DNA from: UBA5314 sp964635975
GTDB taxonomy: Bacteria; Bacillota; Syntrophomonadia; Syntrophomonadales; Syntrophomonadaceae
Reading direction: 5' to 3'
DNA: 15,357 nt
Assembly: GCA_964635975.1 (NCBI GenBank)
Contig: CAZWPO010000044.1
Span: 1-15,357, forward strand
Under the pieces are notes generated by a model. The model saw only the letters and a list, made by a program, of their open reading frames with translations, was not told where the DNA came from and made no database searches. Position numbers and translations under genes: made by a program. Shown here piece by piece: positions 1 through 6,365 of this stretch (positions are counted from its first letter, which is position 1; each line of letters starts with the position of its first letter).

Positions 1-380
1 GCGTTTCTTCTTTGGGTTGTCCATATCTGGAGTTCAGTCGTTGTCCGACCCTTGACTTCATGGTTCTTATAGCCATGAAACTCCTGCCAGGCATCATTCA
101 CTTCTACTATAAGACCATCCTGTAGTAAGGTCAGCGACATGGGGTCTGGTACCGAGTTGAAAATCTGAAAAACTTTAGTCTGCGAAAGGCGTATGACTTC
201 GTCAGGACTTTTGGAAAATACCAGGCCGAACTTGTCCCCCGGTACAGAAGGAGTAATTTGCTGGGCTTCTAGATGGTCAGCCTGTTTGGCAAATCTCTGA
301 GCTTCAAGTTGTTCGACATGCCTGCGCAGTTCTGAAAGCTCTACTAATAATTGCTCCCGGCTCTTATCTTCGTCCTTCAA
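1..380 (-). CDS. PAS-domain sensor protein, N-terminal part (runs off the left edge)
   Basis: This is an open reading frame on the minus strand that has no stop before the window edge, so only about 126 residues are visible. The N-terminus (KDEDKSREQLLVELSELRR...) is the short coiled-coil leader that often begins multi-PAS sensor kinases or diguanylate cyclases of Clostridia. From about residue 75 a PAS-like segment begins (QIFNSVPDPMSL, then IVEVNDAWQEFHGYKNHEVKG). I chose the TTG at 378-380 because GGGGTGAT sits just upstream at correct spacing and family members usually begin with this KDEDK motif. An in-frame ATG at 417-419 would add 13 residues but has no ribosome binding site. The output domain (kinase, GGDEF or other) lies outside the window, so the signalling role is inferred. 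Confidence 0.8.
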   Translation of the reverse strand, partial: MKDEDKSREQLLVELSELRRHVEQLEAQRFAKQADHLEAQQITPSVPGDKFGLVFSKSPDEVIRLSQTKVFQIFNSVPDPMSLTLLQDGLIVEVNDAWQEFHGYKNHEVKGRTTTELQIWTTQRRN

Positions 381-419
381 TCCTATCACCCCATAATAGT
401 CGACATCCTGCTTAGCCAT

Positions 420-687
420 ATATTAATCTTATCGCTCATTAAACTCTTTTTATTTACATTATTCGACAACTATTTACATCTTAGCATCTATTACCGCATT
501 CTTCCAATATTGCTGCACAAAAGCTCCTTGCAAATACCTCGACTTAAAATTCACAAGGAGTTATATCACGATATTATTCTATTTGGCGATTTTAATAAGA
601 AAATATATATACCCTTGTAATTAACCAGGGTAAATTACTAAAAAATACGGGGGACAGACGGAAGGTGTGTCATGGGTGGGTGTCATG
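420..687. other. AT-rich intergenic region with a Spo0A-box-like heptamer
   Basis: No credible gene is seen here; the plus-strand reading frame at 351-620 overlaps the PAS gene start and has no protein-like character. On the minus strand TGTCGAA (462-468) matches the core of the Spo0A box, about 80 bp upstream of the chosen PAS gene start. Near the thiolase end the 10-mer GTGTCATGGG occurs twice (667-676 and 680-689). Confidence 0.35.
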
Positions 688-749
688 GGCCGGGAATAAT
701 GGCTGCCCAATGCAACTCACTGGCTAATGCAGCCCTCATATTCCCGGCC
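688..749 (-). terminator. Long inverted repeat downstream of the thiolase gene
   Basis: A perfect 10-bp inverted repeat (GGCCGGGAAT at 688-697, ATTCCCGGCC at 740-749) encloses a second 6-bp pair (GGCTGC 701-706, GCAGCC 729-734). It begins 13 bp past the thiolase stop. There is no clear U-run on either strand, so it may be a 3'-end-stabilising hairpin rather than a classical intrinsic terminator. Confidence 0.5.
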
Positions 750-762
750 AATTGCTAATAAT

Positions 763-1959
763 TTAACTTACTTTTATTATCACTGATGCCCCCAAATCAC
801 CCGCTCCACATCCTGTAAACATTCCATAACCCCCACCGTCTGCTGCTAATGCCTCGATAAGCTCTATAATAGCCCTCCCCGCGGTTGCTGCCTGGGGATG
901 ACCATATATGATTGATGAACCATAATTATTTATCTTTTTTTGATCTATCCCCAGATGTTTCGATAAATGCAGATCATTAGTAATAAAGGGATTATGGGTT
1001 TTTACCTGTTTAAGATCTTGTGCCGTTATACCCAGTTCCTGCAAAGCTTTTTGTGAGGCTGCTGCTGGAGCAGTTGGCATGCGTCCAGCCCCAACTTTTG
1101 CTACTGCGTATTCCAGTACTTGTACTTCTATTTTAGGGTCTTTACTCAACTCCCTGGCCTTGTCTTTTGTTGCAACTATAATTCCAATGTTGCCATCGGC
1201 AGGATGGGTCTGGCTGCCAAAGGTCAGCACTGTATTTGGCGCGCCTTTGATTTTTGCCAATCCTTCTCTTGTTGTCTCTGTAACTCCCTCGTCGGCTTCA
1301 ACTGTTATTAAATCTTTCTTGGTCAGTCTTGCCTGAACGGGGAACAGATAGCGCTTCTGAAATGTCCTATCATTTTTCAGCGCATCCAAGTACTGCTCAT
1401 ATCTCATATATGTTACATCATCGCAGTCTTGCCTGGTGAATCCTTCCTCTTGGGCTACTATCTCAGCGGTTGTGATCATTGCCAACCCGGCACCTGGAGA
1501 TGGATCTCTAGCGAAATTGTCTAAGACAATGTTCTCCAGGGCCACCTGCGCGGAAAGAGCATCCGGCAATACAAGTTCAGGTCCGTTTGATAAACGGTCG
1601 GTCGAAAGACAAAACACTACCTCCTGTGCTCCATTTTGAATGTCGCCACTGGCCAGGGCTAAAGATGTTGCTGTTGTCGTGCATACTTGATTAATCTGTA
1701 AAGCTGGCACCTCCTTTTCACGATCGAGAATTACGGCAGATGCATATACATGCCCGTAAAAAGACATCGGCTGGGCTATGGTTATTCCAAAATAAAGAAA
1801 ATCAAGAGTTTTCGGATCGTATTGCTTCTCTAGAAACCATCTGCGTGCTGTTTTGGCTGCCAGCTCAACAGAATTTTCTCCTTTTAACGATCCTCCCCAA
1901 CGGCAAAAGGGTGTTGAATAATATCCTCCGTAAGGAATAAAAGCTTTGGTCAACAACAT
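763..1959 (-). CDS. Thiolase family protein (acetyl-CoA acetyltransferase-like)
   Basis: The 398-aa protein has thiolase length and the thiolase catalytic pattern. The nucleophile candidate is Cys93 in NQVCTTTATSL; the NEAF-like loop is THNPF (Asn323); the catalytic His354 is in YGHPQAATAGR; and Cys384 is in TGCGAGDLGAS. Thiolases cleave 3-ketoacyl-CoA with CoA to release acetyl-CoA, or run in reverse, in the cytoplasm. The loop sequences differ from the textbook NRFCGSG and GGAIALGHPIG motifs, so this is a divergent branch and the chain-length preference cannot be read from sequence. The ATG at 1959 follows GGAGGAG at 6-nt spacing. A sigma-54 promoter lies about 110 bp upstream, in a cassette shared with the 3-hydroxyacyl-CoA dehydrogenase gene, which supports a beta-oxidation role. 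A large inverted repeat follows the stop. Confidence 0.9.
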   Translation of the reverse strand: MLLTKAFIPYGGYYSTPFCRWGGSLKGENSVELAAKTARRWFLEKQYDPKTLDFLYFGITIAQPMSFYGHVYASAVILDREKEVPALQINQVCTTTATSLALASGDIQNGAQEVVFCLSTDRLSNGPELVLPDALSAQVALENIVLDNFARDPSPGAGLAMITTAEIVAQEEGFTRQDCDDVTYMRYEQYLDALKNDRTFQKRYLFPVQARLTKKDLITVEADEGVTETTREGLAKIKGAPNTVLTFGSQTHPADGNIGIIVATKDKARELSKDPKIEVQVLEYAVAKVGAGRMPTAPAAASQKALQELGITAQDLKQVKTHNPFITNDLHLSKHLGIDQKKINNYGSSIIYGHPQAATAGRAIIELIEALAADGGGYGMFTGCGAGDLGASVIIKVS

Positions 1960-2066
1960 ATAATAACTCCTCCCTCATTTTAACTTTTTTTGAGACCCAT
2001 CCCACTCTCCCAGGTTGCCACCAAATGACTGTTCTTGTGGGTTTGGGCCGCCTGCCTGTTTAATAG

Positions 2067-2082
2067 TGCAAGTTCTGTGCCA
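2067..2082 (-). promoter_or_regulatory. Sigma-54 (-24/-12) promoter of the thiolase gene
   Basis: On the minus strand TGGCAC-N5-TTGCA matches the sigma-54 consensus at both the GG (-24) and GC (-12) elements. The predicted transcript starts near 2055 and leaves a leader of roughly 95 nt before the ATG at 1959. An activator of sigma-54 RNA polymerase is encoded by the gene immediately upstream. Confidence 0.88.
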
Positions 2083-2132
2083 GGCTGAAATTTTGCGCGA
2101 GTTAGCCCGCAATCGCCTATTTTCAGGCAAAT

Positions 2133-2157
2133 AAAAAGAATGGCTATTCTGCCATTC
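2133..2157 (-). terminator. Intrinsic terminator after the sigma-54 activator gene
   Basis: On the minus strand GAATGGC, a 6-nt loop and GCCATTC (7-bp stem) are followed by TTTTT. It would end transcripts from the activator gene, whose stop is at 2321, before they enter the thiolase promoter. The same hairpin occupies the same place in cassette B. Confidence 0.8.
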
Positions 2158-2166
2158 CTATGCAAG

Positions 2167-2184
2167 CATTTCAGTCGTGAAACA
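2167..2184 (-). promoter_or_regulatory. Promoter-proximal enhancer dyad, cassette A
   Basis: The minus strand reads TGTTTC-N6-GAAATG, an imperfect copy of the TGTTAC-N6-GAAACA dyad found in cassette B at the corresponding place. It lies about 85 bp upstream of the -24 element, a typical distance for a sigma-54 activator site. Binding by the neighbouring activator is inferred. Confidence 0.55.
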
Positions 2185-2266
2185 AGATAAAAATCAAATT
2201 CCCTTCTGGAACAATTCTAAGCTATTAAATCCGGCGTCTGACCGCAGCTTTATGGCTCCTACCCTT

Positions 2267-2305
2267 TGTTTTACTGGGGCAACAATTGGTTTCATCTCGG
2301 TAACA
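2267..2305 (-). promoter_or_regulatory. Tandem upstream enhancer dyads, cassette A
   Basis: Two 18-bp dyads with TGTT and AACA ends lie at 2288-2305 (TGTTAC-N6-GAAACC on the minus strand) and 2267-2284 (TGTTGC-N6-AAAACA). Their centres are 21 bp apart, two helical turns, as expected for cooperative dimers on one DNA face. They lie about 200 bp upstream of the sigma-54 promoter. The first differs from its cassette B copy at one position. Confidence 0.65.
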
Positions 2306-2320
2306 ATAGCTTGAGGCACG

Positions 2321-4408
2321 TTATTTAAACTTGGTTATTCCATACTTGGCGGCTTTACGCACAACGGTGGCTGCGCTTATATCTAAGGCCTCGGCCATCT
2401 CCCGTGTAGTACGGTATTGCTTGTAGGCTTTTTCGATGAGCTGCTTTTCCAAAATGTCTATAGCATACTGCATGGGTATGATCCCGGATATAAATACTTC
2501 GCTGCTGTTGTTGCCCAACAAGCGAGGAGGCAGTTCCTTGCGGCCAATAACATCTTCAATTGATGTAACTAAGAGGTTTTCAACCACATTCTGGAGCTCC
2601 CTGACATTGCCCGGCCAGTCATAGTTCATAAAGTCGTCCAGAACATCTGGCGAAAACGTTTGGGTCAATCTATGCTTTTTATTAAATATTTCCGTGAAGT
2701 GTTTTACCAGGACGGGAATGTCCTCTTTTCTCTCCCGCAAAGGCGGGATCACTACGGGTACTACGTTGAGCCGGTAATATAAGTCCTCGCGAAACTGCTT
2801 ATTTTCCACCATTTCAAACAGGTTGCGGTTGGTGGCGGTAATTACCTGTACATCAATAGGCAAAGATTTTTCGCCGCCTACCCTGATTATTTCTCGTTCC
2901 TGTAAAACCCGTAAAAGTTTTACCTGAACATTGTACGGCAGGTCGCCTATCTCATCTAAAAATATGGTTCCCCCGTTGGCCATCTGAAAATAACCAGCTT
3001 TACCACTTCTTTTGGCACCGGTGAATGCCCCGTAATCATAGCCAAATATTTCTGACTCCAGCAGATTCTCGGGTATAGCTCCGCAGTTGACTTTTATGAA
3101 GGGCCCGTCTTTGCGGCTGCTGTTGTCGTGAATCAGCTCAGCGACGAGTTCTTTGCCAGTCCCTGTCTCCCCGGTAATCAGTATTGTAGAATCAAACTGG
3201 GCCAGGTGTATCACTTTTTCCACGATATCCTTCATTTTGGTTGAACTGGCAACTATTTTATCGGAACCAGTGTACTGCAGTCGTAATGTGCGCAGCTGTT
3301 TTTCATAGAGCTGGCTCAGGTCTTCCATCTCTTCGATCCTTTGCTTGAGATTTTCCAATTCCGTAAGGTCCCTGACATTGTTAACCACCCGAAAGATATT
3401 GCCATCTTCATCGAAAATCGGGCTGCCGGTGGTCAAGAGTATTTTCCCATTGCTCTCCTGCACAATGGTCAAAAGCTTTTTTAGCTCTAAAACGAGGCTG
3501 GTAACTGATCTGTTCACTTTTCCCGCTTTTTGCATTTCTTTCGTGGTTCTTCCCAGGAAATCAGCCCTTTTATGGCCGGTTATTCTCTCGAAGGCTTCGT
3601 TCACCCGCAAAACCACACCCTGCCCATCGGTTATAAACATACCGTCAAATGAGAACTCGATTATTTGGTCCAGCTCATTATTCAGGGATTTATAATGCTC
3701 CAACTCGCCGGCTATGTTTTCCAAATCGGAGATATCCTGAAGTACGGCGACGGCTCCGATAGTCTCATCATCATCGTGTATAGGACTGCGGTTGGTAAGA
3801 AACGGACGTCCCCTAAGTGATGTTTTTTGTGCAGGTTCTCCCCTCCCTGTCCTAACTATATCAGGAAGCCCTGAATTCGGGACAAGATCGCGCACATCCA
3901 TCCCAATAACCTCTCGGGCCGGGCGGCCGAAGAACCTCTCGCAAGCCTTGTTGAAAAGGGTAATATGTGAATTTTTGTCTACTGCTACAATCAGATTGTG
4001 AGTAGAATTTATAATGGCATCCAATTCACTTGCCTTTTCTATAAACGAATTATATAACGCTACGCTTATTTCCTTGGTGCTTACGATGCCTACTAATCTC
4101 CCGGCATCAACAACCGGTATCGATCCTAACGACAATTTCCTCTCCCGGTAATCATCAATAGAATTATCCGGGCTTCCGGTAAATACCCTGGTAATCATCA
4201 CATCTCCTACCCGTGTAGAAAGATCTTTTTTATCATTTATGACCCGGTATATCTGCCGGTCCGTAAAAAGCCCGATTAAATTCCCCTCTTCATCGATGAC
4301 CGGTGCAGAGTATATTCGATGCTTGAAAAAAAGCCTGGCTGCATCTTCTATCGTTTGTTCAGGATTTAAGGTGAGCGGATTAAGGTGCATAATTTCAGCA
4401 ACTTTCAT
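2321..4408 (-). CDS. Sigma-54-dependent transcriptional activator with CBS-CBS-PAS-PAS-AAA+-HTH architecture
   Basis: The 695-aa protein is an enhancer-binding protein that uses ATP to remodel sigma-54 RNA polymerase. In order it has a CBS pair (about 1-117), PAS1 (about 125-230), PAS2 (about 243-350), a coiled-coil linker (350-378), an AAA+ domain (383-630) and a TyrR-like C-terminal helix-turn-helix (about 667-688). Within the AAA+ domain are Walker A GETGTGKE (413-420), the sigma-54-contacting GAFTGA loop (460-465), Walker B TIFLDE (481-486) and the arginine motif REDLYYRLN (540-548). There is no response-regulator receiver domain, so the signal probably reaches it through CBS (adenine nucleotide or similar ligands) and PAS. 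It sits between its two probable targets. The ATG is preceded by AAGGAGG. No copy of its presumed operator was found upstream of its own gene. Confidence 0.95.
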   Translation of the reverse strand: MKVAEIMHLNPLTLNPEQTIEDAARLFFKHRIYSAPVIDEEGNLIGLFTDRQIYRVINDKKDLSTRVGDVMITRVFTGSPDNSIDDYRERKLSLGSIPVVDAGRLVGIVSTKEISVALYNSFIEKASELDAIINSTHNLIVAVDKNSHITLFNKACERFFGRPAREVIGMDVRDLVPNSGLPDIVRTGRGEPAQKTSLRGRPFLTNRSPIHDDDETIGAVAVLQDISDLENIAGELEHYKSLNNELDQIIEFSFDGMFITDGQGVVLRVNEAFERITGHKRADFLGRTTKEMQKAGKVNRSVTSLVLELKKLLTIVQESNGKILLTTGSPIFDEDGNIFRVVNNVRDLTELENLKQRIEEMEDLSQLYEKQLRTLRLQYTGSDKIVASSTKMKDIVEKVIHLAQFDSTILITGETGTGKELVAELIHDNSSRKDGPFIKVNCGAIPENLLESEIFGYDYGAFTGAKRSGKAGYFQMANGGTIFLDEIGDLPYNVQVKLLRVLQEREIIRVGGEKSLPIDVQVITATNRNLFEMVENKQFREDLYYRLNVVPVVIPPLRERKEDIPVLVKHFTEIFNKKHRLTQTFSPDVLDDFMNYDWPGNVRELQNVVENLLVTSIEDVIGRKELPPRLLGNNSSEVFISGIIPMQYAIDILEKQLIEKAYKQYRTTREMAEALDISAATVVRKAAKYGITKFK

Positions 4409-4843
4409 GCCATAGCCTCCTTCAACTGCCCGGGGCTTATCAATGATCGTGTAAAACCCCTTGAATGGTTTTTAAGACCTGGTTAAATTTTTGACAGGCT
4501 TCTAGGTCTGTTCTGGAGCGGCGTTATCTATATAGAATAACTATGAAGTCCAGTGCCGGGTAAACTGGGTTTTCTTTCGAGTCGCATTAGATGCAACACT
4601 GATTATATCTTTATATTAATGTTACTCTTGAAAAGCATATTTTGCCAATATCTCGTAGAACTACAACTTCTTAGTGGCATTTCCTTCGCAAGTGGCTTTC
4701 GCTATTTCTTTATTTATTTAGACTTCTCTCCCTATCATTTTTGTAGAAAGAGAAGTCTATAAAACTTAAATGGCATCAGTACAATCAATAGTTTGAACGT
4801 GGCAGAGGCTAGAGCTCTGTGTATTGGCAGTAAACTTGTCAAT
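4409..4843. other. Intergenic region between the dehydrogenase and activator genes
   Basis: No gene is supported here; the 69-aa plus-strand frame at 4553-4762 has no ribosome binding site or recognisable protein features. The stretch must hold the activator's own minus-strand promoter, but no convincing -35/-10 pair or -24/-12 site could be picked. AAGGAGG for the activator lies about 10 bp before its ATG. Confidence 0.4.
4719..4759. repeat. Perfect 11-bp inverted repeat downstream of the dehydrogenase gene
   Basis: TAGACTTCTCT (4719-4729) and AGAGAAGTCTA (4749-4759) are exact reverse complements separated by 19 bp. It lies about 85 bp past the dehydrogenase stop. It has no U-run on either side, so it could be a 3'-end hairpin, a weak terminator or a protein site. 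Confidence 0.5.
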
Positions 4844-5611
4844 TTATCTTGGCGGCATCCTAATAGCCCCATCAAGACGAATAATTTCTCCGTTTAACAT
4901 ACTATTCTCAACTATCTGCTGGGCTAACATGGCATATTCGTCAGGTTTACCTAATCTTGAAGGGAACGGAACCGCCCTGCCTAGAGAAGCCTGAACCTCT
5001 TCTGAGAGGGTCTCTAATAATGGGGTTTTGAAAGTGCCAGGCGCTATAGTGCAGACTCTAATACCATCCCCCGCCAAGTCACGCGCTAAAACTATGGTCA
5101 TTCCATTCACACCCGCTTTTGATGCAGCATAAGCAACTTGCCCTACCTGTCCTTCTATAGAAGCAACAGATGAGGTGTTTATTATTACACCTCGTTCTCC
5201 ATCCTCGTTAGGATTATTGTTAATCATCCGAAAGGCTGTGTTTCTAATAACATCAAATGTTCCGGTGAGATTCAAATCGATAGCCTTTTTAAATGCATCC
5301 AGATCATGTGGTCCTTTTTTACTGACCGTCTTTATTCCTGTACCGAATCCAGCACAATTCACCAGAATATCCACTTGTCCAAACGATTGCACTGCAAAAT
5401 CAACCGCAGCTGCTACACTATCCGGTGATGTAACATCCGTTTTAATAAATTTAATGTTTGTGCCCAATTCACTGCAAAGTGCCAAACCCCGTTCCTCATT
5501 CATATCAAAGATAACTACATTCGCTCCAAACTTTAGAAATCTTCTAGCTGTAGCCTCCCCTAACCCTGATGCCCCTCCAGTAATAATTGCAGTTTTGTTT
5601 TTTAGCTCCAT
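4844..5611 (-). CDS. 3-hydroxyacyl-CoA dehydrogenase, short-chain (SDR) HSD10-type
   Basis: The 255-aa protein is a classical short-chain dehydrogenase. The Rossmann motif is TGGASGLG (11-18), Asp36 after beta-2 points to NAD(H), and NCAG is at 85-88. The catalytic set is Asn114, Ser148, Tyr161 and Lys165 (YAASK). It closely follows human HSD17B10 (type-2 3-hydroxyacyl-CoA dehydrogenase), including RGVIINTSSVA, EGQVGQVAYAASK, the long run around VPFPSRLG, and LNGEIIRLDGAIRM near the C-terminus. The expected reaction is NAD-linked oxidation of 3-hydroxyacyl-CoA to 3-ketoacyl-CoA, the step just before thiolase. A role on other hydroxy-acyl or alcohol substrates cannot be excluded. The ATG follows GGAGAG. 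It has its own sigma-54 promoter about 100 bp upstream. Confidence 0.92.
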   Translation of the reverse strand: MELKNKTAIITGGASGLGEATARRFLKFGANVVIFDMNEERGLALCSELGTNIKFIKTDVTSPDSVAAAVDFAVQSFGQVDILVNCAGFGTGIKTVSKKGPHDLDAFKKAIDLNLTGTFDVIRNTAFRMINNNPNEDGERGVIINTSSVASIEGQVGQVAYAASKAGVNGMTIVLARDLAGDGIRVCTIAPGTFKTPLLETLSEEVQASLGRAVPFPSRLGKPDEYAMLAQQIVENSMLNGEIIRLDGAIRMPPR

Positions 5612-5710
5612 TTATCACTCTCTCCTTCCAGTTTTATATCCGCTTTTATCCCATCCTAGCTGCCATCAAAAGCAAGTTTTTATGGATTTGGGCAGCTTTC
5701 CTTTTAACAA

Positions 5711-5726
5711 TGCAAGTTCTTTGCCA
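5711..5726 (-). promoter_or_regulatory. Sigma-54 (-24/-12) promoter of the dehydrogenase gene
   Basis: On the minus strand TGGCAA-N5-TTGCA keeps the essential GG and GC elements at sigma-54 spacing. It differs from the thiolase promoter at one of 16 positions. Transcription should start near 5699, about 90 nt before the ATG. Confidence 0.85.
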
Positions 5727-5777
5727 GGCTGAACGTTTTTCGTAAATCGGCCCTTAAATGCCCTTTCATTGGCAAAT

Positions 5778-5806
5778 AAAAAAGAATGGCTATTTTCCCA
5801 TTCTTT
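5778..5806 (-). terminator. Intrinsic terminator inside cassette B
   Basis: On the minus strand AAAGAATGG, an 8-nt loop and CCATTCTTT form a 9-bp stem that runs into a row of T. It lies between the dyads and the sigma-54 promoter, as in cassette A. Here the nearest upstream gene is the P-loop NTPase ending at 6366, so it appears to insulate the promoter from read-through. Confidence 0.75.
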
Positions 5807-5812
5807 TAACAA

Positions 5813-5830
5813 TGTTTCATCTTGGTAACA
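5813..5830 (-). promoter_or_regulatory. Promoter-proximal enhancer dyad, cassette B
   Basis: The minus strand reads TGTTAC-N6-GAAACA, a near-perfect copy (one spacer base changed) of the distal dyad at 5936-5953. It is about 87 bp upstream of the -24 element. Confidence 0.65.
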
Positions 5831-5913
5831 AGATCTAAAATCGATTTCCCTCTAAAACAATACTGCGATATTCTATCCAGGGTTCTGACCGCAACTCTAT
5901 AGCTACCATCCTT

Positions 5914-5953
5914 TGTTTCAGCCATAGTAACATTTTGTTTCATCTCGGTAACA
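5914..5953 (-). promoter_or_regulatory. Tandem upstream enhancer dyads, cassette B
   Basis: The minus strand carries TGTTAC-N6-GAAACA (5936-5953) and TGTTAC-N7-GAAACA (5914-5932), with centres about 21 bp apart. Together with the proximal site this gives three dyads with identical half-sites in one regulatory region. The presumed ligand is the helix-turn-helix of the activator encoded at 2321-4408. Confidence 0.68.
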
Positions 5954-6365
5954 ACGGCTCCTTCATAGCCCCCATCAACCAGACACTACCCGGGGAATTC
6001 TTCTGCACGCTAAATCCAAACTCACTATCCGAGCTGTCGATCCATTTCAGAATTACGTCATATACGGATTCAGGCGTCAGGCCTGCTGTCAGAGAATCTC
6101 TGTTTCGAGCAGATCCTGGGCAAAATTTACTGACAATTCTTACCTGTATACAAAAAATCTTTATAATAATCTTAACTAAACTAAAGGAGGCTGATTGCAA
6201 ATTCTCCCATCTGCAGTGGAAAATGAGATATCTGTTGAGCGAAGCGAACTGAGACTCTAGTGCCCTTTGGGATGCTTCAACTTTTTTGCTCGCTCTGCGG
6301 GGCGTCAACTTCTTTGCCACCCTTCTTTTTTGATGGTGATACGTAAGCGGGAGATATGGGGGCTT
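5954..6365. other. 412-bp stretch without a supported gene
   Basis: A minus-strand frame (GTG at 6320 to a stop at 5940) crosses this stretch, but its stop falls inside the distal enhancer dyad and the translation matches nothing I recognise. On the plus strand TTACCT-N16-TATAAT (6140-6167) is followed by AAAGGAGG (6183-6190) and a TTG frame of only 21 codons (6195-6260). This could be a remnant or a small transcript; neither reading is convincing. Confidence 0.3.

Larger units (their letters stand above)
2010..2305 (-). repeat. Regulatory cassette copy A (enhancer dyads, terminator, sigma-54 promoter)
   Basis: This stretch upstream of the thiolase aligns almost without gaps with 5655-5953 upstream of the dehydrogenase. 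The order is the same on the minus strand: paired dyads, a conserved TGCGGTCAGA block, a third dyad, a hairpin with U-run, the -24/-12 promoter, and the start of the 5' untranslated region. In one 39-bp stretch counted by eye (2010-2048) 28 positions are identical, and around the promoter 22 of 23. Because the similarity covers spacer DNA as well as motifs, a duplication is the simplest explanation. Confidence 0.85.
5655..5953 (-). repeat. Regulatory cassette copy B (enhancer dyads, terminator, sigma-54 promoter)
   Basis: This is the partner of cassette A at 2010-2305. From the -12 element to the far end of the distal dyad it spans 243 bp here and 239 bp in A, so spacing is nearly unchanged. 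Similarity stops at the distal dyad on one side and fades into the 5' untranslated region on the other. The dyads in this copy are better preserved than in A. Confidence 0.85.

Noticed and set aside
1980..2165. 61-aa minus-strand frame between the activator and the thiolase
   Set aside because: It lies wholly within the duplicated regulatory cassette, spans the promoter and terminator, and is not preserved in the second copy.
4553..4762. 69-aa plus-strand frame between the dehydrogenase and activator genes
   Set aside because: No ribosome binding site, no promoter and an uninformative composition; it also runs through a perfect inverted repeat.
4824..4842. Second sigma-54-like site TGGCAG-N5-TTGT on the plus strand
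   Set aside because: It lacks the GC of the -12 element and points into the 3' end of a minus-strand gene with no plus-strand target.
5175..5732. 185-aa plus-strand frame opposite the dehydrogenase
   Set aside because: It is the antisense shadow of a strongly conserved SDR gene.
5940..6320. 126-aa minus-strand frame starting with GTG
   Set aside because: Its stop lies inside an enhancer dyad and the translation resembles no protein I know. A weak GAAGGGTGG ribosome binding site exists but does not by itself support a gene.
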